Made by a program: the position numbers and the translations under genes. Positions 43,364 through 52,648 of a stretch of 64,000 nucleotides of DNA are shown here, piece by piece. Position 1 is the first letter of the stretch. Each line of letters starts with the position of its first letter. Below the pieces are notes generated by a model. It saw only the letters and a program-made list of their open reading frames with translations, was not told the origin of the DNA and did no database searches. The stretch is from Haloarcula amylolytica JCM 13557. Lineage in GTDB: Archaea; Halobacteriota; Halobacteria; Halobacteriales; Haloarculaceae. The DNA lies in NCBI RefSeq assembly GCF_000336615.1, contig NZ_AOLW01000047.1, forward strand, positions 103,701-167,700. Direction: 5' to 3'.

Positions 43364-43452
43364 GTCGGGCGGTGGTACCGCCCGACTGCCTGCGGGACCT
43401 TCGGTCCCGCTCTGCTCGCGATTCCGAGGTTCTTCCCCGCGGTCAGAACCTC
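43364..43452. other. Three consecutive perfect hairpins in a gene-free gap
   Basis: Within the gene-free stretch 43129-43457, three inverted repeats follow one another. Hairpin 1 is GTCGGGCGG/CCGCCCGAC (43364-43386), hairpin 2 is GCGGGACC/GGTCCCGC with a three-base loop (43392-43410), and hairpin 3 is GAGGTTCT/AGAACCTC (43425-43452). They lie between the converging small membrane gene and aspS, and the last one abuts the aspS stop. They may be a bidirectional terminator, a structured RNA or a mobile-element remnant. Confidence 0.6.
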
Positions 43453-43457
43453 GCTTC

Positions 43458-44762
43458 CTACGGGCTCAGACGCTGCCGATCTCGCGGGAACAGAACCGCT
43501 TCTCGGATGTTCTCTAACCCGAGCATCGTCATGATGAGGCGCTCGCCGCCGAGGCCCCAGCCGGCGTGGGGCGGCATGCCGTACTTGAACATCTTGGTGT
43601 AGTACTCGAAGGCTTCCGGGTCCAGGCCCTGCTGTTCGAACCCTTCGACGAGGTGGTCGAAGCGGTGCTCACGCTGGCCGCCAGAGACCAGTTCCATCGA
43701 CGGGTGCATCATGTCGAAGCCGGTCGAGACCTCCTCGTCGTCGTCGTGGTCCTTGATGTAGAACGGCTTGATCTCGCTGGGCCAGTCGGTGATGAAGTAG
43801 TGCTCGCCGACTTCCTGCCCGAGGACGTGCTCAGCCTCGGTCGAGAGGTCGTCGCCCCACACCAGCGGCTCGTCGAGTTCGCCGGTGGCGTTGATGCGGT
43901 CCAGGGCGTCCTCGTAGGTGAGTCGCGGGAAGTCGCCCTCGGGGGCCGCGAACTCGTCTTCGAGGCCGAGCGCTTCCAGTTCGTCCTGACAGTTCTCGGC
44001 GACGCCCTCGTAGGCGGATTGGACGACGTGTTCGCAGGCGTCCATCGCTTCGGTGTGGTCGTAGAACGCCGACTCGAAGTCGATTGAGGTCGCTTCGTTG
44101 AGGTGCCGCGGCGTGTTGTGCTCCTCGGCGCGGAAGATCGGGCCGATCTCGAAGACGCGTTCGAGGCCGGAGCCGACCATCAGCTGCTTGAACAGCTGCG
44201 GGCTCTGGTTCATGAACGCTTCCTGCCCGAAGTAGGTGATCGGGAACAGCTCGGTCCCGCCTTCGGTCCCCGTAGCGACGATCTTCGGCGTGTTGATCTC
44301 CGTGCAGTTGAGGTCGCGGAACGCCTCGCGGACCGACCGGAGGACCTCTGCGCGGATCTCGAAGATGGCCTTAACCTCGTCCTTGCGGAGGTCGAGCGTG
44401 CGGTTGTCGAGGCGGGTCGGCAGTTCGGCGTCGACCTTGCCCGAGGGGTCGAGCGGGAGTTCGGGGTCGGCTTCCGAAATCACGTCGACGGACTCCGGCG
44501 TGACTTCGACGCCGGTCGGGGCGCGCGGCTCCTCCTCGACGTCGCCGGTGACCGAGATGACCGACTCGCGCTGGACGTTCAGCCCCGTCTCCACGAGGTC
44601 GTCGTCCATCTCGTCTTTCTCGAACTTGACCTGAATCTTTCCGGTGGTGTCCCGAAGGATAAGGAAGGCGATTCCACCGAGGTCTCGGATCTCGTGGACC
44701 CAGCCGGCGACGGTGACCGTGTCACCCGGCGCTGCGTCCGTCGTGTAGGTTCGGTTTTCCAT
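43458..44762 (-). CDS. aspS: Aspartyl-tRNA synthetase, archaeal (non-discriminating-type residues)
   Basis: A 434-residue class IIb synthetase that charges tRNA-Asp. The N-terminal OB-fold anticodon domain is [19 protein letters not shown]; motif 2 is [20 protein letters not shown]; motif 3 is [15 protein letters not shown]. The ending RDRQRLSP is normal. The OB-fold has His23 and Pro82 where discriminating archaeal AspRS enzymes are reported to have Trp and Lys. This suggests it also charges tRNA-Asn, for repair by a Gat amidotransferase; GatB is encoded at 56484. The start is ATG 44762. Confidence 0.94.
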   Translation of the reverse strand: MENRTYTTDAAPGDTVTVAGWVHEIRDLGGIAFLILRDTTGKIQVKFEKDEMDDDLVETGLNVQRESVISVTGDVEEEPRAPTGVEVTPESVDVISEADPELPLDPSGKVDAELPTRLDNRTLDLRKDEVKAIFEIRAEVLRSVREAFRDLNCTEINTPKIVATGTEGGTELFPITYFGQEAFMNQSPQLFKQLMVGSGLERVFEIGPIFRAEEHNTPRHLNEATSIDFESAFYDHTEAMDACEHVVQSAYEGVAENCQDELEALGLEDEFAAPEGDFPRLTYEDALDRINATGELDEPLVWGDDLSTEAEHVLGQEVGEHYFITDWPSEIKPFYIKDHDDDEEVSTGFDMMHPSMELVSGGQREHRFDHLVEGFEQQGLDPEAFEYYTKMFKYGMPPHAGWGLGGERLIMTMLGLENIREAVLFPRDRQRLSP

Positions 44763-44920
44763 GGACGTTGGTTCTTGTGGGCCTAACTTAAGAACAGTCT
44801 TTCGAGGCGAGGGCGCAGGTCCCTCTCGGACGCGGTGGTCTCGGGACAAGACGCCATTGATGCGCAGGCCCGGCAGAAGCGATAGCTCGGTGCCGTGTAA
44901 ACAGAGTAGCCGTTGACAGT

Positions 44921-44938
44921 GTGTTTTATATGAAACAC
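44921..44938 (+). promoter_or_regulatory. TATA box overlapped by an inverted repeat before the ABC operon
   Basis: GTGTTT and AAACAC form a perfect inverted repeat around TATATG, and the TATA box TTTATA (44925-44930) lies inside it. The box is about 27 bases before ATG 44955, so the operon is leaderless and a repressor dimer could occlude the promoter. Confidence 0.5.
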
Positions 44939-44954
44939 TTTCAAATCCGACTAC

Positions 44955-45854
44955 ATGGCCCTCCCCCGATGGTTTCCCGTCGCACGGAAAGAGGCAGTCG
45001 CGTTACTCAAATCGAAAGGAACCTGGATACTTGCGCCCCTGCTCGTCGTCTGGGGGTATGGTCCCACATACGAGAGCTGGGACGTGCTCGGCCCGAACGT
45101 CACGGTCGGCTTCGTTCAGGTCGCCGGGTCAATCCTCCTCCCGCTGGGTGTGCTGTTGCTGACGTATCGGTCGATTATTCAGGAGCGCACGTCGGGCAGT
45201 TTGAAATTCCTGCTTGGACTGCCCCTCACGCGAACTGATATTCTCATCGGCAAGGTCTTCGGTCGGAGCGTCGGGGCTGTGCTCCCGTTTGCCCTCGCAA
45301 CAGTTATTCTCGGCGTGATTGGCGGTGTCAAGTTCGGCCTGTTCTCCCCGTTACGTTTCATCGGCGTGTTTCTGGTGACAGTGCTGTACATCGTTGTGCT
45401 CGTGTCAGTCGCAACAGCGGCATCGGCAGTCACGACCAGTACGGTCCGTGTGACTGGCGCGCTGTTTGGCGGTTTCTTTCTGATCTTGACGCTGGGGTGG
45501 AAACGCATCGGCGTCAGTATCTATTCCGCTGTGACGGGCAACGCAGTCAATCCGTTCGAACCACCGGCTGACGGTCTATTGTTCGCTATACTTCGGTTTT
45601 CGCCGGGTCGAGCGTACCGAACTGTAACGAACTGGATACTCGGAACGGGGAACTCCGGTGGCCTGTACACGTCAGTCATCGACGTGCTGTATCGCGGCAT
45701 CTCCACCAATGAGTACGTCGTCGATGCAACGTTCAGTGGACAGTTAGTCCCGGTCTACCTGCACGAATCGCTTGGCCTCGTCGTACTGCTCTTCTGGGGT
45801 GTCGTCCCGCTGGCACTGGCCGGCTATCGGTTCAAGCGAGGTGACCTCGCATGA
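44955..45854 (+). CDS. ABC-2 type transporter permease
   Basis: A 299-residue permease with six transmembrane helices, starting [20 protein letters not shown]. The conserved cytoplasmic stretch [20 protein letters not shown] matches ABC-2 exporters (the ERE-type coupling region of NatB/NosY-like permeases). It pairs with the following ATPase gene, whose ATG overlaps its TGA. The cargo is unknown; export is more likely than import. Confidence 0.88.
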   Translation: MALPRWFPVARKEAVALLKSKGTWILAPLLVVWGYGPTYESWDVLGPNVTVGFVQVAGSILLPLGVLLLTYRSIIQERTSGSLKFLLGLPLTRTDILIGKVFGRSVGAVLPFALATVILGVIGGVKFGLFSPLRFIGVFLVTVLYIVVLVSVATAASAVTTSTVRVTGALFGGFFLILTLGWKRIGVSIYSAVTGNAVNPFEPPADGLLFAILRFSPGRAYRTVTNWILGTGNSGGLYTSVIDVLYRGISTNEYVVDATFSGQLVPVYLHESLGLVVLLFWGVVPLALAGYRFKRGDLA

Positions 45855-46600
45855 CGCCGCCGGCAATCGAGACCGACGGGCTTTCGAAGCAGTACGGCGA
45901 GACTGTTGCGCTTGATGCGCTGAACATGACCGTTGCACAGGGCGAGGTGTACGGCTTCCTCGGCCCGAACGGTGCCGGGAAGTCGACCACTATCAATCTG
46001 CTGATGAACTACATCAAACCAACGTCGGGAACGGCCCGCGTTCTCGGCCACGACCCGTGGAACGATGTCGTCGCCTGCCACCAGCGCGTCGGTATCTGTC
46101 CCGACCGCTTCGAGACCTACGAGTCGCTGTCCGCGCGGCGGCACCTCGAACTGGTGATCGATACGAAGCGTGCGGACGACGACCCACGAGCACTGCTCGA
46201 GCGCGTGGGACTGGCCGACGCTATCGAAAGACCCGCTGGCGAGTTCTCACAGGGGATGGAACAGCGGTTGGCACTCGCGATGAGTCTCGTCGGGGAGCCG
46301 GACCTCCTGATTCTCGACGAGCCGTTCACCGGGCTCGACCCCCACGGCGTCGCGCTGGTGCGAGATGTTGTCGAAGCCGAGTCCGAACGCGGTTCGACGG
46401 TGTTTTTCTCCAGTCACGTCCTCGGGCAGGTCGATCTGGTCTGTGACCGCGTCGGGATTCTCTACGAGGGGGACCTCATTGTCGAAGGGACCCTTCCGGC
46501 GCTCCGGGACACCTGTGACCTTTCGTCTGACGCGACAGTCGAAGACATCTTCATGACACTGACTGACGGCTCCGCTCACGCCGGGGCGGTGGACGCATGA
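45851..46600 (+). CDS. ABC transporter ATP-binding protein
   Basis: A 249-residue ATPase. Walker A is FLGPNGAGKST (residues 38-46 core), the signature is EFSQGMEQRLALAMSL, Walker B is LLILDEPFTGLDP, and the H-loop is FFSSHVLGQ. The CcmA/NatA-type layout fits the upstream ABC-2 permease. It overlaps both neighbours by four bases (ATGA), so permease, ATPase and lipoprotein are one translational unit. Confidence 0.95.
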   Translation: MTPPAIETDGLSKQYGETVALDALNMTVAQGEVYGFLGPNGAGKSTTINLLMNYIKPTSGTARVLGHDPWNDVVACHQRVGICPDRFETYESLSARRHLELVIDTKRADDDPRALLERVGLADAIERPAGEFSQGMEQRLALAMSLVGEPDLLILDEPFTGLDPHGVALVRDVVEAESERGSTVFFSSHVLGQVDLVCDRVGILYEGDLIVEGTLPALRDTCDLSSDATVEDIFMTLTDGSAHAGAVDA

Positions 46601-47169
46601 ACCGCCGCCAGTATCTGGCCGTGTCGACGGCGGCGCTGTCCGGTCTCGCCGGCTGTCTCGGCGATACCGAGTACACTATCTCCAGCGTGGAGACCGAGGA
46701 TGGTTCGCACCCGCTGGCACTCGATGTAACACCGGCTGACCGGGCTATCGAGATCGAAAGCCCCGGTCGGCTGGACATAACGCTCCGAAACACCGGGACA
46801 CAGGACCTCAGAATCAAGAACACCGGCGTCTGGCCACTCGGGGTGTTAGGACTGGTTTCAGCAGGCGATTCGGGGTCGCTCGACGTCTTACTACTGACTG
46901 ACGAGTATGCGGAGGTAGATACCGTCGAGATACGGCCAAACGGGGCGAACAAAGACAACGCCCCACTCACCGGAACGCTGGAGGCTGGTGAATCCATCGA
47001 GCGGCAGTACGAACTCATCGGGCGGCGGGTTTCAGGTGCCGGCACGTACACGCTGCAGGGCTACTTTGACGAAGTTCCCCTCTCCTACCGCACTGGCGAG
47101 AATACCGACTGGGTCGCGTATCACCCGACGGTAACCGTAACACTCACCGAACAGTCGGTGCTTTCCTGA
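46597..47169 (+). CDS. Tat-exported lipoprotein
   Basis: A 190-residue secreted protein. The N-terminus MNRRQYLAVSTAALSGLAGC combines a twin-arginine motif and a lipobox with the lipidated cysteine at residue 20. The mature domain is beta-rich (for example RLDITLRNTGTQDLRIKNTG) and may be immunoglobulin-like. It is the third gene of the ABC operon, so it may be a substrate-binding or assembly partner at the outer face of the membrane. Confidence 0.82.
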   Translation: MNRRQYLAVSTAALSGLAGCLGDTEYTISSVETEDGSHPLALDVTPADRAIEIESPGRLDITLRNTGTQDLRIKNTGVWPLGVLGLVSAGDSGSLDVLLLTDEYAEVDTVEIRPNGANKDNAPLTGTLEAGESIERQYELIGRRVSGAGTYTLQGYFDEVPLSYRTGENTDWVAYHPTVTVTLTEQSVLS

Positions 47170-47317
47170 GACACAGCGGCGTCTGTGGCTCGAATCCCCA
47201 TAGCGAGTCGCCGTGTTGCTGGCGAACCACAGCGGAGTGTCGAGGACAGTCGGGCGATACCAAGGCGTCGGGACAATATCCTGAACCTTTGTACTGGTAG
47301 CCGTCAAAACAGCCGAC

Positions 47318-47809
47318 ATGGCCGACGCGGAGTACCCTATCGACGATCTGGACCGGAACATCATCTACGCGCTCCAGCAGGATGCGAGACACACGTCGGC
47401 GAGTGAGATCGCTGAATCGCTTGATGTCTCCGCACGAACTGTTCGGAACCGAATCACAAAGCTCGAAGAGGCCGGCGTTATCGCCGGCTACGATGTCGAT
47501 GTCGATTACGAGGCTGCGGGGTATCAGCTCCATACGCTCATCGTCTGTACGGCACCGATCCACGAGCGCGAGGAGGTCGCACAGCGGGCGCTCGAGGTGT
47601 CCGGCGTCGTCGCCATCCGGGAAGTCATGACCGGAGCCGACAACGTCCACGTCGAGGTGGTCGGCACCGACGGCAACGACCTGAGCCGCATCGGCAGGGA
47701 CCTCAACGACATCGGACTGGAGGTCGTCGACGAGGACCTTATTCGGAACGAGTACACCCGGCCGTTCCACCAGTTCGGGCACGACGACCCCGGTCCAGAC
47801 ACTAAGTAA
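47318..47809 (+). CDS. Lrp/AsnC family transcriptional regulator
   Basis: A 163-residue feast/famine regulator. The N-terminal helix-turn-helix is IDDLDRNIIYALQQDARHT to SARTVRNRITKLEEAGVI, followed by the RAM-type effector domain (VVAIREVMTGADNVHVEVVG). It precedes a TrkA-N protein and an amino-acid permease, so it likely regulates that uptake unit in response to an amino acid. The start is ATG 47318. Confidence 0.9.
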   Translation: MADAEYPIDDLDRNIIYALQQDARHTSASEIAESLDVSARTVRNRITKLEEAGVIAGYDVDVDYEAAGYQLHTLIVCTAPIHEREEVAQRALEVSGVVAIREVMTGADNVHVEVVGTDGNDLSRIGRDLNDIGLEVVDEDLIRNEYTRPFHQFGHDDPGPDTK

Positions 47810-47881
47810 TATAAACTTCCGAAAATTGATTATATGCATAAATAGATCCGGAATCGGAAACAGGTCCTAGATATTTATCGG

Positions 47882-48400
47882 ATGTCGGAACCAATGGGTG
47901 CGTATCGGTCGGGTAGCTCCGACCTCTACGAACCCATGATCTCGCTTACAGGACTCCGCGAACGAGTGGACGACGACATCGACCCCCCGTCGGTGCTGGT
48001 CATCAGTGACTGTCACGTCGGGTCTGAGGTAGTAACGACGTTAGATCGAGGTACCGATGCCTGTCTCGTCACCGACCACGACGGCGTTGCCGGGCAAACG
48101 CCCGACGACACCCGCGTGGTAGTCGGTGACGGGCGGGAGCGTGCTGTGCTTCAGGACGCCGGGGCCGAAACGACCGATGTCGCCCTGATCTCGATGCAGA
48201 CGGACCACGGGGCGTTCCTCGTGACACAACTGCTTCGGACGCAGTTCGATGTCGAAACCGTGGTCGTCGTGCTCAATGACCCACAGCATCGATCGGCGTT
48301 CGAGTCGGCTGGCTCGACGGTGATCTGTGGCTCACGCATCCTGGCGACGGAACTGGAACGCGCTGTGGAAACAACGCTCCAGACGGCCGAAATCGCCTAA
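47882..48400 (+). CDS. TrkA-N (RCK-like) domain protein
   Basis: A 172-residue protein with a Rossmann-like TrkA-N fold: SVLVISDCHVGSEVVTTL, ACLVTDHDG, RVVVGDGRERAVLQDAGAET and VVVVLNDPQ. The glycine loop is degenerate, so nucleotide binding is uncertain, and no TrkA-C domain follows. It ends two bases before the APC permease gene and is thus its operon partner, probably a regulatory subunit that gates it. Confidence 0.85.
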   Translation: MSEPMGAYRSGSSDLYEPMISLTGLRERVDDDIDPPSVLVISDCHVGSEVVTTLDRGTDACLVTDHDGVAGQTPDDTRVVVGDGRERAVLQDAGAETTDVALISMQTDHGAFLVTQLLRTQFDVETVVVVLNDPQHRSAFESAGSTVICGSRILATELERAVETTLQTAEIA

Positions 48401-48402
48401 CA

Positions 48403-50607
48403 ATGGCAAAGGACCTGGAACGCGACCTCGGACTGCTGTCAGTGGTAGCGATATCCATCGGCGCGATGGTCGGCAGTGGTATCTTCATCTTGCCGGCGCT
48501 GGCGGTGAAAGACGCGGGGGCCGGCATCATCGCCGCCTACCTTCTCGCGGGCGTGCTCGTGCTCCCGGCCGCACTCAGCAAGGCCGAAATGGCGACAGCC
48601 ATGCCGGAGGCCGGCGGCACGTACGTCTATATCGAGCGGTCGATGGGGCCGCTACTGGGCACAGTTTCGGGACTCGGAACGTGGTTCTCCCTCTCGTTCA
48701 AGGGCGCGCTGGCGCTCGTCGGCGGCGTGCCGTACCTCGTCCTCCTCTTCGATCTGCCAATCAAGCCGGTTGCCATCGGGCTCGCCGCCGTCCTCATCCT
48801 CGTCAACATCCTCGGCGCGGAACAGACCGGCCGACTCCAGATTGGCATCGTCGCCGTGATGCTCGTGGCTATCGGCTGGTTCGTCGCCGGTGGCGGTCCG
48901 GCAGTCAACACCGCGAGTTACGGCGGGATGTGGGACTACGGCGTCGAGGGTATCTTCGCCGCGACCGGCCTGGTGTTCGTCTCTTTCGCGGGCGTGACGA
49001 AGATCGCCTCCATCGCCGAGGAGGTAGAAGACCCGGACCGCGTCATCCCACTCGGGATGCTGGGCTCGCTCGGCTTCACGACGCTGTTGTACGTGCTCGT
49101 CGTCGCCGTTGTCGTCGGCGTCATCCCGCTCGACCAACTCGCCGGGAGCACGACGCCCATCGCGGACGCGGCCGAGGCGACGCTGGGAACTGCTGGCGTC
49201 GCGGCCGTCGTTCTCGCGGCGATTCTGGCGCTGGTCAGCACGGCCAATGCCGGCATCCTCTCCTCGTCGCGGTACCCGTTCGCCATGAGCCGTGACGGCC
49301 TCGCGCCCGGCCTGTTCAGCACGGTCAGCGACCGGTTCGGCACGCCGGTGACCGCGATCACGCTGACCGGCGGCGTAATGTTGCTCCTCATTCTCTTCGT
49401 CCCGATCCTGGAGATCGCGAAGCTCGCGAGCGCGTTCAAGATCCTCGTCTTCGCGCTCATCAACGTCGCGCTCATCGGCTTCCGGGAGAGCGACGCCCCG
49501 GACTACGACCCCTCCTTCGAAGTGCCGCTGTACCCGTGGACGCCGATATTCGGCACCATAACCGGCTTTGCCCTGCTGACGCAGATGGGCCTGATCGCGA
49601 TCGTCGGGGCCGTCGGTATCGTCGTCGGCAGCATCGTCTGGTATCTGGGTTACGTCCGGCCGCGAGTCACGAGGGAAGGGGCGATCAAGGAGTCCGTCCG
49701 CCGGAGCATCGGCGACCGCGCGCTCGACCGGACCGAGGAGACGCTCGATGAGACGACAGAGACCTCCGTGCTTGTCGCGCTCCCCGAAGGCTCCTCGCGA
49801 CAGAGTGAAGCGACACTGCTGGAAATCGGGGCCGCGCTCTCGCCAGCCGGCAGCAGTCTCTCGGTCGTCCAGTTCGACGAAGTGCCCGACCAACAGCCCC
49901 TCGATTACGCCTCCGGCGTCCAGTCCTCTGACGACCTCGAGTTCGAGTGCCGGACCGACACGCTGGCGGCTGAGTTCGATGTTCCCGTCGAGTACGGTGA
50001 ACTCGTAAGCCACCACCCCGAGCGGGCCGTCGCCAACGCGGTCGACGAGCGGGACGTCGACGTGCTCCTGGTGGAACGGGGCGCGTCGTTCGAGGACTCG
50101 CTGTTGGGCGACAGTATCGACCGCATCCGGAAACAGACCGACTGTGACACCATCGCTGTCGACGCACAGTCCCTCGAATCGTTGGAAACAATCACGCTGG
50201 TCACGACCCGCGGCCCGTACGACCCGCTGAAAGTCCGCGTCGGCAACGCTGTCGGGACGGAGACCGGAGCCGACCTCCAGTTCCTCTACCCGCTCGACGA
50301 GCGCCAGTCCGCGGAGGAACGCCAGCAACTCGAAGCGTACCACGACGACCTGCTGGACCTCTGTGACGTGCCGACGGAGCGGACCTTCGTGGACCGGCAG
50401 GACCTCTCATCGGCGATAGACGCGGCTGACAGCGACAGAACGCTCCTGATACACGCGAACAACGGTGGACTCGCGGCTCGTACGTCAAACGACGACGGGT
50501 CTACGCAGTCAGCAATTCAGGACAGCGACCACGCGTCGATGGAAGTAGACACGAAACGCCATCCGGGGGGCGTCGTCGGTCGATTGCTCGAGCGGCTGGC
50601 GTTCTAG
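48403..50607 (+). CDS. APC family amino-acid permease with C-terminal UspA-like domains
   Basis: A 734-residue protein. Residues about 1-420 form a 12-helix APC transporter; the first helix carries AISIGAMVGSGIFILP, the substrate-binding glycine loop of the family. Residues about 450-735 hold two universal-stress-type domains (TSVLVALPEGSSRQSEATLL and TITLVTTRGPYDPLKVRVGN). Such fusions are common in haloarchaea and archaea and may couple uptake to adenine-nucleotide sensing. The substrate is probably an amino acid. The stop abuts that of the convergent GGGP synthase gene. Confidence 0.92.
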   Translation: MAKDLERDLGLLSVVAISIGAMVGSGIFILPALAVKDAGAGIIAAYLLAGVLVLPAALSKAEMATAMPEAGGTYVYIERSMGPLLGTVSGLGTWFSLSFKGALALVGGVPYLVLLFDLPIKPVAIGLAAVLILVNILGAEQTGRLQIGIVAVMLVAIGWFVAGGGPAVNTASYGGMWDYGVEGIFAATGLVFVSFAGVTKIASIAEEVEDPDRVIPLGMLGSLGFTTLLYVLVVAVVVGVIPLDQLAGSTTPIADAAEATLGTAGVAAVVLAAILALVSTANAGILSSSRYPFAMSRDGLAPGLFSTVSDRFGTPVTAITLTGGVMLLLILFVPILEIAKLASAFKILVFALINVALIGFRESDAPDYDPSFEVPLYPWTPIFGTITGFALLTQMGLIAIVGAVGIVVGSIVWYLGYVRPRVTREGAIKESVRRSIGDRALDRTEETLDETTETSVLVALPEGSSRQSEATLLEIGAALSPAGSSLSVVQFDEVPDQQPLDYASGVQSSDDLEFECRTDTLAAEFDVPVEYGELVSHHPERAVANAVDERDVDVLLVERGASFEDSLLGDSIDRIRKQTDCDTIAVDAQSLESLETITLVTTRGPYDPLKVRVGNAVGTETGADLQFLYPLDERQSAEERQQLEAYHDDLLDLCDVPTERTFVDRQDLSSAIDAADSDRTLLIHANNGGLAARTSNDDGSTQSAIQDSDHASMEVDTKRHPGGVVGRLLERLAF

Positions 50608-51321
50608 CTACTTGACCGTCGCCGTCGCGTCTTTCGCGCCTTTCACCGTCTCTCGAACCGCGTCGACACCCTCGTCGTGGACGAGGTCGCCGACGACGAT
50701 GGTGTCCGCGTGCTGTGCCATCGTGCGGGCGGACTCGTAATCGTGGATGCCACCGCCGTAGAACAGCGTGGCGTCGTCGAGGATGTCCGCGGCGGCGGCG
50801 ACGATGTCGGTGTCGCCGAGCATCCCCGAGTACTCAACGTAGACGATCTCCTGCCCGAGGAGGTGTTCGGCGGCTTCGGCGTAGGCGGCCACGTCGTCCG
50901 CGTCGAGGTCGCAGTTGGCCTGCGTGTAGGACGCCACCGACGCCTCCGGGTTCATCACGATGTAGGCCTCGGTGAAGGTCCGCGACCAGTCGATATCGTC
51001 GTCCATGCGTATCCACTCCTTGTGCGCGCCGGTGATCCAGGCCACGTCGCCGGCGTTCATCACGACCGGGATGAGATAGCCGTCGTGACGGTCGCTGTGG
51101 ACGACCGATGCGGGGTTGGACGGCTCGATGTACACGGGGATGTCGTGTTTCCCGCAGGCGTCGACGACCCGCTTCATCTTCTCCTCCGTCATCCCGGTCG
51201 TCCCGCCGACCTCGATGGCGTCGGTCCCCGTCGCCGCGACGTCTTCGAACGTCTCTCCGTCGACCAGCGTCTTGTCGGGGTCTATCTTCACGATGTGGTC
51301 CCAGTCCGCCCAGTCGCTCAT
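50608..51321 (-). CDS. Geranylgeranylglyceryl phosphate synthase
   Basis: A 237-residue TIM-barrel prenyltransferase of the PcrB/GGGPS family, which joins geranylgeranyl diphosphate to glycerol-1-phosphate, the first committed step in archaeal ether lipids. Motifs are [40 protein letters not shown] and [11 protein letters not shown]. It is the group I type found in haloarchaea. The start is ATG 51321. The gene is separate from other lipid genes in this window. Confidence 0.94.
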   Translation of the reverse strand: MSDWADWDHIVKIDPDKTLVDGETFEDVAATGTDAIEVGGTTGMTEEKMKRVVDACGKHDIPVYIEPSNPASVVHSDRHDGYLIPVVMNAGDVAWITGAHKEWIRMDDDIDWSRTFTEAYIVMNPEASVASYTQANCDLDADDVAAYAEAAEHLLGQEIVYVEYSGMLGDTDIVAAAADILDDATLFYGGGIHDYESARTMAQHADTIVVGDLVHDEGVDAVRETVKGAKDATATVK

Positions 51322-51381
51322 ACCTGCCAGACTTGCGCGTGGCCGTATAACCGCTTCGGATACACCGACCACAGTGGGTCA

Positions 51382-51431
51382 CACTGACAGCCCGCCCAAA
51401 CAGCCACGCTGACAGCCCACCCGAACAGCCA
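51382..51431 (+). repeat. 25-base tandem repeat (two copies)
   Basis: Two head-to-tail 25-base units (51382-51406 and 51407-51431) differ at three positions. Each contains CTGACAGCCC and ends in ACAGCCA. They lie in the 186-base gap between the divergent GGGP synthase gene and the following membrane protein gene, upstream of both. Confidence 0.65.
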
Positions 51432-51507
51432 GATAGCGACCGAGTGGTGTCGGCCCCATACGTATATCTCCGAAGATTTATGATGACTATGTTACAATCG
51501 TCAGACA

Positions 51508-51984
51508 ATGACCGCGGACAAGCGCCGGTACGTCGTCGCTGCTATCCGGGCCGCGCTCGTTCTCACAGGCGCTGTCGTAACGGTGGCAGTGCTGTACTCG
51601 TTTTCGACGATGCCGACAGCGTCACCGTCCGGCAACGGCTTCGTCCGCGGGCTCTCGTATCTGTTCGGTAGCGTTTTCTTTATTCTGGCGCTGGGCGGTG
51701 CCGGACTCGGCATCGCCTTGCCATCGCTGCTGGGGGCTGAGGACGCGCTGGCGTTCGACCGCTGGCAACGCCGCTGTCTCCAGGGCGCTGGCGGCCTCTT
51801 CGTCGGAGGTTTCGTCGTCGGACTGACGGCAGGACTGCTCACCGAGTTGCAGTTCGGTCTCTTTCTCTGGCTCGTCGCCATCGTCCTTGCCGTGCTCGTC
51901 GTCAGTTGCGTCTTGGTCTGGCGACTGTTCGAGGTGTTCGTTACCGCACTGGTTCGCCTCATCGCCGCGGAGACCGGCGAGTGA
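51508..51984 (+). CDS. Four-helix membrane protein
   Basis: A 158-residue protein with about four transmembrane helices (AALVLTGAVVTVAVLYSF, LFGSVFFILALGGAGLGIA, GGLFVGGFVVGLTAGLL and LFLWLVAIVLAVLVVSCVL). Charged loops contain DALAFDRWQRRCLQG. No known motif is present. The start is ATG 51508. The family is not recognised, and a haloarchaeal conserved hypothetical is the best description. Confidence 0.75.
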   Translation: MTADKRRYVVAAIRAALVLTGAVVTVAVLYSFSTMPTASPSGNGFVRGLSYLFGSVFFILALGGAGLGIALPSLLGAEDALAFDRWQRRCLQGAGGLFVGGFVVGLTAGLLTELQFGLFLWLVAIVLAVLVVSCVLVWRLFEVFVTALVRLIAAETGE

Positions 51985-52046
51985 CGCGCACAGTTCCCGC
52001 CGTACTACGGTAACGCTGATACCGGCGGCAACCGAACACGCCAGCC

Positions 52047-52448
52047 GTGCAGCGACTTACGACAGTCGAGACGGTCCACGAGGACGGGTCGTGGCTGTTC
52101 ACCGCCGAAGACGCCTACGGCGACCTGGAGGAGGTCGTTCTCGTCCCCTGCGAGGACGGCGTCGAGGCATGGGTGAACCGATGTACGCACGAGGCACAGC
52201 GGTTCGACACCGGGCGAGGCGTCCCGATGCGGGACGACCAGCTCATCTGTCCCCGACACGGCTCCCTGTTCGACGCCTGTGACGGCGGCTGTGACAACGG
52301 CGACGCCGCGGGGACGACGCTCCCTGGCGTCGAAATCTCGGAGACTCACGGCGACGTGTTCCTCACGGACGACGACTACACGTTCGCCCACGAGGGCGGT
52401 ATCGATGACGACGACGGCCCGAGTTCCACGTCTCACCTCCAGCTGTGA
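52047..52448 (+). CDS. Rieske [2Fe-2S] ferredoxin-like protein
   Basis: A 133-residue Rieske protein. The cluster ligands are C46/H48 in RCTHEAQRF and C68/H71 in ICPRHGSLFDACDGGC. It has no membrane anchor, so it is of the soluble ferredoxin type, like those serving dioxygenases or NirD-like proteins. The acidic tail (DDDDGPSSTSHLQL) is a halophile feature. The start is GTG 52047. The next gene overlaps it by four bases. Confidence 0.92.
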   Translation: MQRLTTVETVHEDGSWLFTAEDAYGDLEEVVLVPCEDGVEAWVNRCTHEAQRFDTGRGVPMRDDQLICPRHGSLFDACDGGCDNGDAAGTTLPGVEISETHGDVFLTDDDYTFAHEGGIDDDDGPSSTSHLQL

Positions 52449-52636
52449 CCACTGGCCACAGCATCGACCGGGACCGACTGCGGGCGGGCGTCGTCGAGTG
52501 CCCGCTCTGTGAGCGCCAGATTCCCGAGCCGGTGGCACACGCGGTCGTCTACGGTGCCGTCGACCCAGTCACAGCCGACAACGCGGAGGCCGTCGAGTGT
52601 CCGATCTGTGACGGCGTGACGTTCGTCGCCGACTGA
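52445..52636 (+). CDS. Small zinc-ribbon protein
   Basis: A 63-residue protein with two CxxC knuckles: VECPLCERQIPE and VECPICDGVTF, about 35 residues apart, forming a zinc ribbon. The GTG start overlaps the TGA of the Rieske gene (GTGA), so both are translated together. It converges on topA. Function is unknown; the coupling suggests a role with the Rieske protein. Confidence 0.8.
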   Translation: MTTGHSIDRDRLRAGVVECPLCERQIPEPVAHAVVYGAVDPVTADNAEAVECPICDGVTFVAD

Positions 52637-52648
52637 CCGGGCCGAATG

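Noticed and set aside
43156..43602. Possible 148-codon gene downstream of the small membrane protein
   Set aside because: Ser/Arg-rich, spans the three hairpins and runs antisense into aspS; no family resemblance.
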